From Paractinoplanes lichenicola (GTDB lineage Bacteria > Actinomycetota > Actinomycetes > Mycobacteriales > Micromonosporaceae), in NCBI RefSeq assembly GCF_016785085.1, contig NZ_JAENHO010000017.1, forward strand, positions 62,001-126,000: a DNA stretch of 64,000 nt, read 5' to 3'. Position numbers and translations under genes: made by a program. Below are positions 41,501 to 49,282 of this stretch, piece by piece (position 1 is the first letter of the stretch; each line of letters starts with the position of its first letter). The notes under the pieces were generated by a model that saw only the letters and a program-made list of their open reading frames with translations, did no database searches and was not told the DNA's origin.

Positions 41501-44334
41501 CGGTCGTACGCCTTGATCTCGGTCAGGCCGGTCTTGAAGCCCGAGGCGTGCGTGACCTGCACCCGCAACCGGGTCGTGCTGACCGGGCCGAAGCGGACGA
41601 CGTTGTAGTTCGCCTGCGGGGTGGCCGGCGTCTTGACCGCGGCGGCGACGGTGGTCCACGTACTGCCGTTGAGGTATTGGATCTGATACGACGCGGGCTG
41701 CCGATAGCGGTTGGCCGCCCGGTCGTTGCGGAACCACAACCGCACCTCGTCGAGCGTGCGGGCCTGCCCGAGGTTGAGCTCGAGCCAGTCGGTGGCATTG
41801 GGCGACCCGTACGTTCCCCACAGCGGCTCGTTGATCGGGAAGCCGTCGACCGCGGCCGCGCCCGAGGTGCCGCTCGCGGTGTACGAAGCCGTGGTCGCCA
41901 CACCTTGCGCGTAGTTGGGCAGGTTGGCGGTCAGGTCGACGCCGGCCTTGTTGAACATGTCGACCATTTGCGCGCTGCCCTGGGTGACCGCGGCGGGTGC
42001 CTGCAGACCCCCGTACGGCTGGCTGTAAAGAACCGTGCCGGCGGTGGACGGGAACGTGACCGCGCCGGTGTCCGGGTTCCACACGAACCGGACGAGCCGG
42101 TCGACGGTGGCGACCCGGGTGCCGTTGACGAAGATCGAGTAGCCCTGCGGGATGCCGTTGTAACGGACCACGCCGTCGGCCGGGTCGTCCCACACGATGC
42201 TCAAATCGGCGTTGCGGTAGCGCAGGTTGTTGGCCGCGAAATGCGACCAGCCGATGCCGATCGGGCTCAGCTCGACCTGCTTGTCGTTGCGCGGCCGCAG
42301 GCCCATCACGTCCTCGATGACGGTCCAGTTGCTGCTGCCGAGGATGTTGTGGTGGATCCAGGAGCGGTAGTCGATCGTCTTGGCCGAGGCGTTCCAATTG
42401 GCCCAGAACTCGTTGGCGTCGGGCCATTGGGTGTTGCCGCCGACGTACTGCGCCCAGGTGTTCCAATAGAGCAGCTTCTTGTAGTCCTCGGCGCTCATCC
42501 ACTGGTTCGGATAGTTGCGCAGCACGGACGAATACAAGCGGAATTGCACGGTCGAGTTGATGGTGGAGAAGTTGTTGCTGCCCGGCTGCCCGGCCGCGGC
42601 CGCCTCGGCCTTGTCGCGCTGGTTGGCGGTGAAGAACGGGAAGATCGGGTAGTCGGCGGGGTCGGCGAACAGCCGCAACGCCTGGCGGTACTCGTCCGTG
42701 TTGGGCATCGCGCCCACGGCGTACGGGTAATAGTTGTTGATTTCCTTCCACGGCACGAGGGCGTTGGTCGCCACGTGCCGGTGCTTGATGAGCTTGTTCG
42801 TCGAATCCCACAAGTACGTGGTGATGGCGCTCTTGATGCGGTCGGCGATCTGCTGCATCTCGGTCGCCTTGGCCGTGTTGCCGATGGCCGCGTACGCCTG
42901 CGCGGCCGCGAGGGCGCCGCTGTAGACGTACGCCGATTCGGCGCGGTCCAGATTGCCCGCGCGCCAGTGGAACGACACCGCGTCGGCGTCGTTGCCGGTG
43001 AGCGCGCCCCAGTCGTACTCGATCAGGCCGTTGTTGTTGTGGTCGTAGAAAGCGAGCTGACCCTTGACGTCGCCCTCGGCATACTTCGCGAGGTTGGCGG
43101 CGATGGCCGGTTGCCCGCCGTGAATCTGGTAGCTACGCCACGCGGCCTCGGCGATGTATTGCGTGTAGCTGTTCGACCAGTTCTCCGGGTCGCCGGGGTT
43201 GTCGACGAACCTGCCACCCTTCGACACCTGCCCGACCGACAACCAGGGCCCGTACGAGAGGGCGGGGTTGCGCAAATACTTCAGGTCATCGATGTGCATC
43301 GGCTGCGTGAGCACGATGGCGTTGTTGTAGCCGAGCGCGCCCTCGACACTGGTCGGGAACTGGAAATCCTGACCGGGGATGTTGGCGTCGAGATGGTTGA
43401 ACCGCATCAGCCACCAGCGGTAATAGATTTCCTTCTTGATGGCGGGCTCGGGCACGTCGAGGTAGGGCACGTTGACGGCCCACCAGCGGTTGTAATCCCG
43501 TACGTGGGTGGCGAAAGCACCCTGCGGCGTGTTGTTTCTGATGGCGTTGTACTCGGTGGCTGCTTCCGGGATCTCGTTCGCCAAGAATCCGAGCTGCGCC
43601 TTGACGGTGACCGTGGCGCCGGCGGCAATCGTGACCGATCTCGTCAGCGCGCCGTTGGCGGCGGTGAACCCGTCGGCCGACAGCCGCGGAGAGATCGTGG
43701 TGAGCCCGTTCTTGACCGTCCGCTGCCCGGTGAGCTCGGAGCCGCTTGCCGTGGTCGCGTAGGGCGAGGTCACCCGGAGCGCGACGCTCTGCGCGGCCGC
43801 GCCGGTGTTGGTGATGGCCAGGTTGGCCACGGCGACGTCGTTCTGGGTGATGAACTTCGTCTGGTTGATCCGCAGCGAACCGTTGGTGTGCACACTCTTC
43901 CAGTGGCTGGGGGCCTGCCAGCGCTGAGCGACCTGCTCGGTCCAACTGCCCGAGCCGGCGGTGACGGTGAACGCGGCCTGGTCGCTGATGCTCTCCCAGT
44001 AGGCCACGGTGCCGCCGAACCCGAGCGCGCCCGGCGTATGCGTCTTCATGAAGACGGCCCGGCCGCGGCTCATCAGCCAGGTGCCGGCGGGGTCATTGCC
44101 GGGCCGGGCCAGCAGCCGATCCATCCAGAAATCGGTCCCACCCGCCTCGGCGTCATAGATCGCCTGCATGGTGTTGCCGGCACTCATCCCCACCGGCGGC
44201 ACCGGCACGGCCGGCCCGGTGAACGTGGGATAGCCGATGGTCTGCGCCGCCAGGGCGGGGGTGGCGGGCAGGACAGTCAGGAACGTTCCAGCGAGCAGTG
44301 CGGACAGCGCGACGGCCAATCGGGGGCGTGGCAT
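41497..44334 (-). CDS. Secreted (alpha/alpha)6-barrel glycoside hydrolase (MGH1-like) with C-terminal F5/8-type (CBM32-like) domain
   Basis: 945 residues, with GGAGG before the ATG. A signal peptide (1-29, ALAA|QT) leads into an N-terminal beta-sandwich (about 30-270). Then comes a helical barrel (about 285-690) with the pattern of clan GH-G/MGH1-like hydrolases: EIYYRWWLMRFNHL, FPTSVEGALGYNNAI, HNNNGLIEYDWGALTGND, SAYVYSGALAAAQAY. Residues ~800-945 form a discoidin-like carbohydrate-binding domain (NATDWLELNLGQARTLDEV, RLRVQVTHASGFKTGLTEIKAY). I cannot fix the CAZy family or substrate. It is the first gene of the arabinose-releasing operon and lies behind LacI-type operators. Confidence 0.8.
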   Translation of the reverse strand: MPRPRLAVALSALLAGTFLTVLPATPALAAQTIGYPTFTGPAVPVPPVGMSAGNTMQAIYDAEAGGTDFWMDRLLARPGNDPAGTWLMSRGRAVFMKTHTPGALGFGGTVAYWESISDQAAFTVTAGSGSWTEQVAQRWQAPSHWKSVHTNGSLRINQTKFITQNDVAVANLAITNTGAAAQSVALRVTSPYATTASGSELTGQRTVKNGLTTISPRLSADGFTAANGALTRSVTIAAGATVTVKAQLGFLANEIPEAATEYNAIRNNTPQGAFATHVRDYNRWWAVNVPYLDVPEPAIKKEIYYRWWLMRFNHLDANIPGQDFQFPTSVEGALGYNNAIVLTQPMHIDDLKYLRNPALSYGPWLSVGQVSKGGRFVDNPGDPENWSNSYTQYIAEAAWRSYQIHGGQPAIAANLAKYAEGDVKGQLAFYDHNNNGLIEYDWGALTGNDADAVSFHWRAGNLDRAESAYVYSGALAAAQAYAAIGNTAKATEMQQIADRIKSAITTYLWDSTNKLIKHRHVATNALVPWKEINNYYPYAVGAMPNTDEYRQALRLFADPADYPIFPFFTANQRDKAEAAAAGQPGSNNFSTINSTVQFRLYSSVLRNYPNQWMSAEDYKKLLYWNTWAQYVGGNTQWPDANEFWANWNASAKTIDYRSWIHHNILGSSNWTVIEDVMGLRPRNDKQVELSPIGIGWSHFAANNLRYRNADLSIVWDDPADGVVRYNGIPQGYSIFVNGTRVATVDRLVRFVWNPDTGAVTFPSTAGTVLYSQPYGGLQAPAAVTQGSAQMVDMFNKAGVDLTANLPNYAQGVATTASYTASGTSGAAAVDGFPINEPLWGTYGSPNATDWLELNLGQARTLDEVRLWFRNDRAANRYRQPASYQIQYLNGSTWTTVAAAVKTPATPQANYNVVRFGPVSTTRLRVQVTHASGFKTGLTEIKAYDR

Positions 44335-44411
44335 CGCGGCACCTCCATGGGTCTTCGGTGGCGGAGGAGGCGCAACACGGACCGGCTCGCGGCCGTGCAG
44401 GGGGAGAAACG

Positions 44412-44497
44412 CCGAAAACCTTTTCGGAGATGCTTACATCCAGCCCCATCTATGTCAACGCCATCCCTCCCCTCCTCCCCACCGAAACGTTTTCGGT
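44412..44497. promoter_or_regulatory. Two LacI-type operators upstream of the arabinoglycan operon
   Basis: CCGAAAA-CC-TTTTCGG (44412-44427) and ACCGAAACGTTTTCGGT (44481-44497) are near-perfect inverted repeats of the CGAAA..TTTCG type bound by actinomycete LacI-family sugar regulators. They lie about 80 and 150 bases before the hydrolase start at 44334. No LacI gene is adjacent; those at 33499 and 62462 are candidates, although the sites in front of those genes differ in sequence. Confidence 0.65.
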
Positions 44498-45240
44498 CCC
44501 CCACCCCCACACACCCGACGCCATCACCCACTTCCTCGCCCCGCTCGCGCCCCGTCAACGCCGCCCCGCCCATCGCCCCTCCCTCGCCCACACCGCCACT
44601 GCCGCCCTCCCCTTTCGTCGCCGATACCCCTCCCGCGCCCTTCAGCCGCCCACCGTCGCCGCCCTCTCGACCACGCCGCCTCCTCACTCCCCGCTCGCGA
44701 TCACTCGCTCCTCCATCCCTCCTTCGCCGTTGCCATCGCCACGTCGGCGCCGCTTCGGCCTCGCCACCGCTGGGACCCAGTCACGCCGCCCTCGCCGCTG
44801 CCGTAGCCCGAGCCGCGGCCGTTCCCCTCACCCTCACCGCGTCTCTCGCCATCGCCGCACCCTCACCCTCCCCGTCCTCACTCCTCCTCGCCCGCTCCCT
44901 CGCCGTCACCCATTCCTCGCCCTCGGTCCCTCGCCGTCACCCCTTCCTCGCCGCGCCGTCCACCCCTCCCGCGCCGTTGCCTTCGCCGTTGTCCTTACCG
45001 TCGACGCCTCCCTCTCCCCTCGGTCCTTCGCCACCCCTTTCTTCGCCCCTCGCCACCCCTCCCTGACCCTCGTCGTCACCCCCTCGCCGCCCTCCGCCCC
45101 TCCCTCGGCCCGGTCCGCCCCACCGTCGCGCTTGCTTGCGCCCTCCGGCCCTACCTAGCCCCGCTCCACCCCCGCCCTCACCCCCTCCGCCGCCCTCCGG
45201 CCCTGCCTCGCCCCACTCCACCCCACCCTCAATCGGCAAT
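44498..45240. repeat. 740-bp strand-asymmetric C-rich low-complexity tract
   Basis: This gene-free stretch is made of short CCCT/CGCC/CACC/CTTCG words with very few guanines outside CG dinucleotides on the + strand, so the minus strand is purine- (G-) rich. Frames through it are proline/serine/arginine-rich and lack credible starts or ribosome sites. No conserved gene fragment is seen. It separates the arabinoglycan operon from the repeat-bearing frame at 45363. Confidence 0.7.
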
Positions 45241-45293
45241 TTATCTCTCACCTTCGCGAGCCATGAATAACAAGGTTCTGCGCCAGATCGCGT

Positions 45294-45309
45294 TTGTACT
45301 AATGTTCGA
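45294..45309. promoter_or_regulatory. Possible LexA (SOS) box
   Basis: The minus-strand reading TCGAACATTAGTACAA matches the actinobacterial LexA palindrome TCGAAC-N4-GTTCGA in the first half and at four of six bases in the second. It lies about 55 bases before the ATG at 45363. Confidence 0.35.
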
Positions 45310-45662
45310 TTGGCATGATCGAATGCTGTTGTTGCGGGCTGCACGTGCGGGATAATCGTCGTATGGAACGCCAGTTGTCGCTCTTTGGTCGGACCGAGAT
45401 CTCAGCTATGCGTGATCGCACCAAGGCGCGCAATTATTCGCCGAGCCGCGACGAATTTCGGCGCGAGCATGCGCAGCGGCGTGCTTGGGGTTTATACCGG
45501 CGGCATTCCGAGAAGTTGAAGTATTTGCACAGCCGTGGCGAAGCGTTGTCGATCAGAGTCGAAGACCTCAGCGTTCCGAGTCGGACTAAGACGTCGTCTT
45601 CCTCGATGGCAGGAGCGCGGGATCTGGATCGATCGCCAGTTCAGGAACTGAGCGTCGCAGCT

Positions 45663-45959
45663 CGGCCGTCGACCGCCGACAACTCGGACGCAGTTCGGCC
45701 ATCGGCCGCCGACAGCTCGGACGCTGCGCGCCCATCGGCCATTGACAACCTGGGGGCGGTTCAGCCGTCCGTCGCTGGTAACTCGGAGGCAGTTCGGCAG
45801 CCGGCCGCCGACAGCTCAGACGTCATGCACCCGTCGGCCACTGACGGCTCGAAGGTGGTTCGGCCATCGGCCGCCGACAACTCGGACGCCGGGCACCCGC
45901 CGGCCCGTGGCAACTTCGAGGCAGCTCAGCGGTCGGTCGCTGGCAGCTCGGAGGTTGAG
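45663..45959 (+). repeat. Nine 33-bp tandem units (11-residue periodicity)
   Basis: Nine consecutive 33-bp units, each encoding a variant of RPSAADNSDAV in the frame begun at 45363. Copies differ by several substitutions but keep length, so the frame is preserved across the array. Confidence 0.8.
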
Positions 45960-46111
45960 GCTGCGGGGCGTCGGTGGACAAACCCGCTCGGGGTTGCTGT
46001 TTTGACGTTGGCCGTCGCTCGTTGCATTTTGATGAATTACTGTGGTCGCTGTCGGGTTGTGGTTGAGGTGGCACTCGATGCCGTAATCAGGCTGCGGGTG
46101 GGTGCAACTCA

Positions 46112-46300
46112 TCATTCTGTGGGCGCGGTCGAAAGAACGGCCGAACCGATAGTCGGGCCCCGGTTGAGTGTGACCTGTCATTATGTGGGCGCGGTCGGAA
46201 AAACGGCCGAACCGACAGCCGGGCTCCGGTTGACTGCGATCTGTCATTATGTGGGCGCGGTCGAAAAAGTTAAACTGACAGTCGGGTTACGGGTGGCTGC
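46112..46300 (+). repeat. Three 66-bp tandem units
   Basis: Units start at 46112, 46178 and 46244 with TCATT.TGTGGGCGCGGTCG; the third is decayed. The period, 66 bp, is twice that of the upstream array, although the two sequences are not obviously related. In the + frame each encodes a HYVGAVGKTAEP..G-like motif. Confidence 0.75.
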
Positions 46301-46364
46301 GAGTGGCAAAGTGGCTCGGAGGTTTGTGGGCGCCGTGAGTAAAGTGATTGGCAAAGCGGCGCGA

Positions 46365-47879
46365 TTATCTCGGGCCCATTACCGTGGCCGGGTTCAGGCC
46401 GAGTTTGGACAGGATTGTTCTGGCGGTGTTGCGGCCGGGGCGGCCGCTCACGCTTCCGCCTGGGTGGCTGGTCGAGCCGGTCAGGAAGAGGCCGGGGATG
46501 GACGTTGTGTAGTGCGGCCAGCCGACGAGCCGTTCGCCGGTGGGCAGGTGGAATTCGCCGCCGTGGCAGGAGCCGCCGACGTTGTGGGGGTTGTGGGCGG
46601 CTATGTCGTGGGGGGATTCCATGCGTATCGAGATGGGGTCCAGAGTCGGCACTCGGGTGCGCACCAAGTCGATCAGGTCGGCGCCGAAGTCGGCTTTGGC
46701 CTTCGACCATGGGCGGGCGTCGGCTCGGGTCCAGGGGGCGATCGTCAGGATTTTGAACGTGCCTGCGCCCTCGGGTGCGCGGGTGCGGTCCACGACGCTC
46801 TGGTTGACCACGAGCAGCCACGGGTTGGTCGTGTCGGTTTCGCCGCGGTAGAAGGCGTCCAGCTGGCGGGCGATGCCGGCGGTGTCGCCGAGGCCGGCGG
46901 CGACCGAGTGCAGGCCGTTGGTGAATGCGAGGTCGGTGCGCAGGGCGGCGTGCACGGCGAAGACGCTGAGGCCGGGGCGCCAGGCTTGCTTGGCGGCGGC
47001 CAGGTCGGTCGGCACTTCGTCGAGCATGTCGGGCAGGCGTGCGACGTTGCTGCTCATTACGACGGCGCGGCGGGCGGTGAACGTACGGCCGTCGAACGTG
47101 CGGACGCCGGTGACGCGGCCATCCCGTACGGCCACATGGTCGACCTCGGCCGTCGTGTGCAGGGTGGCGCCGTGGGCCTCGAGCAGGCGCAGCAGCGCGG
47201 CCGGCAAGGCGCCCGAGCCGCCGATCGGGGTCGACCAGCCGAAGCGCAGGCGGCCCGCGGCGATCGACGACGGCAGCACCCCCGTTCCTTCGCGTCGTGG
47301 GTCCTGGATCGTGGCCAGGGACAACCACACCATCAGGTCCCGTACGGCGGGATGGCTGAACCGTTCGTGCACGACGTCCCACGCGGATCGGGCGCGCAGC
47401 GCCGCGTACGCCTTCGCGGGTGGCGTGTCGCCGAGGTCGAAGCCGGACGACCAGCGGCCGTGCACCGCAGCGAGCCCGGTCGTCCACTCGCCGATCAGGT
47501 CGCGGAACGCCGTGGCGTCGGCGGGTGAGTAGCGGGCGAGCTCGTCGGCGGTCGCGTCGAGGTCTCGGTGCATGACGAGTGTGTCGCCGTCGGCGCGGGG
47601 CAGCACCACGGCGGGGTCGGTGTGCTCGTAGCGCAGGCCCCACGTCGACAGCAGGCCCAGCTCGTCGTCCTGCAGCAGCGGGTTGGACTGGATGAGCACG
47701 TGCGCCGACGAGCACGAGTCGTGGGCGAAGCCGGGCAGCGTCAGCTCCTCGGTCACCGTGTTGCCGCCGGGGATCGGGCGCGCCTCGAGCACGGCGACCT
47801 CGAGCCCGGCCCGGGCCAGGTAGGCGGCGCAGATGAGCCCGTTGTGCCCGGCGCCGACCACTACGACATCCGCTTCCAT
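46365..47879 (-). CDS. FAD-dependent oxidoreductase of the phytoene-desaturase-like family
   Basis: 504 residues from the ATG at 47879. The FAD-binding motif VVVVGAGHNGLICAAYLARAG is followed by VLEARPIPGGNTVTEEL. The C-terminal flavin segment reads LTGSTSHPGGSVSGRPGRNTAR, as in COG1233 carotenoid-dehydrogenase-like proteins. The middle TPIGGSGALPAALLRLLE fits the same family. It lacks the rest of a carotenoid cluster, so the substrate could equally be another polyene, a retinoid or an unrelated metabolite. It stands alone, 54 bases from the amidohydrolase gene in the same direction, and may be co-transcribed with it. Confidence 0.85.
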   Translation of the reverse strand: MEADVVVVGAGHNGLICAAYLARAGLEVAVLEARPIPGGNTVTEELTLPGFAHDSCSSAHVLIQSNPLLQDDELGLLSTWGLRYEHTDPAVVLPRADGDTLVMHRDLDATADELARYSPADATAFRDLIGEWTTGLAAVHGRWSSGFDLGDTPPAKAYAALRARSAWDVVHERFSHPAVRDLMVWLSLATIQDPRREGTGVLPSSIAAGRLRFGWSTPIGGSGALPAALLRLLEAHGATLHTTAEVDHVAVRDGRVTGVRTFDGRTFTARRAVVMSSNVARLPDMLDEVPTDLAAAKQAWRPGLSVFAVHAALRTDLAFTNGLHSVAAGLGDTAGIARQLDAFYRGETDTTNPWLLVVNQSVVDRTRAPEGAGTFKILTIAPWTRADARPWSKAKADFGADLIDLVRTRVPTLDPISIRMESPHDIAAHNPHNVGGSCHGGEFHLPTGERLVGWPHYTTSIPGLFLTGSTSHPGGSVSGRPGRNTARTILSKLGLNPATVMGPR

Positions 47880-47933
47880 CCGATCATCCTGCGACCGCCG
47901 AGGCCGCCGGCACATCGGCCGGACGGTGACAGC

Positions 47934-48752
47934 TCAGCGCAGCCAGAGCGGCCCGTACCAGCGGGCGGCCGTCCCGCCGAACACATCGGCCCGCTCGGTC
48001 GTGCTCAGCCCGGCGGTGGCCTGTTCGGCCTGGCCGATCACGGTGTCGTAGTCGGTGCGCAGCAGCAGGACGGGCCAGTCGGAGCCGAACATCACGCGCG
48101 CCGGGCCGAACGTGTCGAGCACCTGGGCGGCGTACGGGGAAACGGTGTCGAGGTCGGGGCCGGCCTCGGTGACCAGGCCCGACAGTTTGCACGCCACATT
48201 GGGATGCTTGGCGATCGCGGCCAGGTGGGCGCGCCACGGGTCGAGCCGACCGGCGGCGATCGGGGGCTTGCCCGCGTGGTCGAGCACGAACCGCACCTGC
48301 GGCAGCCGTTCGACTGCCGCGGCGACGGCCGGCAGCTGATCGGCGGTCACCACGAGGTCGTACGAGAGGTTGGCCGCGGCCACAGCGGCCAGCCCGCGCT
48401 GCACGTCGGGCCGCAGCAGCCACCCGGGGTCGGGCTCGGACTGCACCTGGTGGCGCAGGCCGACCAGCCGCGAGTCCCGCGGGATCCGCTCGGCGACGTC
48501 CGGGGCGGTCAGGTCGGTCCAGCCGACGACGCCCACGATGCGCGGGGTGGCGCGGGCCAGGGCCAGCATCTCGGGCGTCTCGGCGGCCACGGTCACCGTC
48601 TGCACCAGGATCGTGCCGTCGATGCCGTGCCGGTCGAGATCGGCCGTCAGATCCCCGTACGTGAACGTCCGCCGCAGCCGCGGCAGCCCCGCGGTCCACG
48701 GCTGGTCCCGCACCGCCAGATCCCAGACGTGGTGATGGGCGTCAATACGCAT
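47934..48752 (-). CDS. Amidohydrolase-2 family lactonase (L-fuconolactonase-like)
   Basis: 272 residues. A TIM-barrel metal-dependent hydrolase: RIDAHHHVWDL at residues 2-12 (metal histidines), TILVQTVTVAAET, GLRHQVQSEPDPGWL, FVLDHAGKPPI, and FGSDWPV with the late Asp. This is the signature layout of L-fucono-1,5-lactonases and pyrone-dicarboxylate lactonases. An alpha-L-fucosidase-type GH95 gene lies a short distance upstream on the same strand, so a role in oxidative L-fucose or L-galactose breakdown is plausible. No fucose dehydrogenase is seen next to it. Confidence 0.88.
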   Translation of the reverse strand: MRIDAHHHVWDLAVRDQPWTAGLPRLRRTFTYGDLTADLDRHGIDGTILVQTVTVAAETPEMLALARATPRIVGVVGWTDLTAPDVAERIPRDSRLVGLRHQVQSEPDPGWLLRPDVQRGLAAVAAANLSYDLVVTADQLPAVAAAVERLPQVRFVLDHAGKPPIAAGRLDPWRAHLAAIAKHPNVACKLSGLVTEAGPDLDTVSPYAAQVLDTFGPARVMFGSDWPVLLLRTDYDTVIGQAEQATAGLSTTERADVFGGTAARWYGPLWLR

Positions 48753-48796
48753 ACGCCTAGGGATACTGCGCCCACGGCCCGCTTGTCGATCCCGCC

Positions 48797-49186
48797 CTAC
48801 GCCGACAGGCGCTCGAAGACGGTCGTGACCAGGGCGGCCTCGCTCGTTGCGGTGCCGTCGACCATGTCGAGCGAGGTGCCGTCGGGCAGGCTCAGGCAGA
48901 CCCGGCGCTCGGCCCGGCCGGCGACCCAGGCGTTGAGCACCTTGACCATCTCGGCCACGGCCTGCACGGCGACGGGCACGGAGGCCAGCACCGACCCGAT
49001 CGTGGCGACGCCGGCCGACCGCGGGGCCGGCGGGCCCGGCTGCGGGGTGGCGACGACCCGGCCCCCGTGCGCAGAAATGCGGTCACGCAAGTCGCGCTTG
49101 ACGACGCGGGTGTTGCGCTCGACGGTCTCGGGGGACTCGTCCGACGAGAAGGTGATCTCGATCGCGGGTAAGTCTGAATGTGTCAC
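48797..49186 (-). CDS. EACC1-like small protein (effector-associated constant component)
   Basis: 129 residues from the GTG at 49186. A short N-terminal alpha/beta part (IEITFSSDESPETVERN, VVKRDLRDRI) is followed by a Gly/Ala-rich helix (TIGSVLASVPVAVQAVAEMVKVLNAWVAG). A beta unit RRVCLSLPDGTSLDM then precedes a final helix (EAALVTTVFERL). This order matches EACC1, the small constant partner of variable-effector conflict systems in actinobacteria. The usual companions (caspase-like, trypsin-like or other effector domains) are not found next to it, so here it is an orphan. The assignment is by architecture only. Confidence 0.45.
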   Translation of the reverse strand: MTHSDLPAIEITFSSDESPETVERNTRVVKRDLRDRISAHGGRVVATPQPGPPAPRSAGVATIGSVLASVPVAVQAVAEMVKVLNAWVAGRAERRVCLSLPDGTSLDMVDGTATSEAALVTTVFERLSA

Positions 49187-49282
49187 GCATTTGCCTCGAA
49201 TAGAGCGGACCGAACCCGCGGACGGTATCGGGGTATCCGGCCCGCGAACGATCTCCACGCCGTTTCTGGCCGATCGGACTAA

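Larger units (their letters stand above)
45363..46364 (+). pseudogene. Small gene start extended into tandem repeats; no proper stop
   Basis: From the ATG at 45363 the first ~70 codons look like a real protein start: MERQLSLFGRTEISAMRD, KARNYSPSRDEFRREHAQRRAW, YRRHSEKLKYLHSRG. They are highly charged and lack membrane segments. After that the frame becomes nine 11-residue repeats, then three 22-residue repeats. It does not stop before it enters the opposite-strand oxidoreductase gene (the frame stays open to 47528). A functional protein would have to end by frameshift or be much shorter. I read it as a small gene whose 3' part was replaced or overrun by repeats. The family is not recognised. 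Confidence 0.35.

Noticed and set aside
41548..45066. Very long + strand frame opposite the GH operon
   Set aside because: It is the antisense shadow of two strongly coding secreted hydrolases and continues into the C-rich tract; no ribosome site or recognisable domain.
44237..45158. Overlapping proline/serine/arginine-rich frames in the C-rich tract
   Set aside because: Composition reflects the low-complexity DNA, several frames are open at once, and none has a credible start.
45816..46247. Minus-strand frame across the 33- and 66-bp arrays
   Set aside because: It consists only of translated repeats, shifts register between arrays and has no ribosome site.
45663..46300. CRISPR array
   Set aside because: The units are contiguous and diverged, with no unique spacers and no cas genes.
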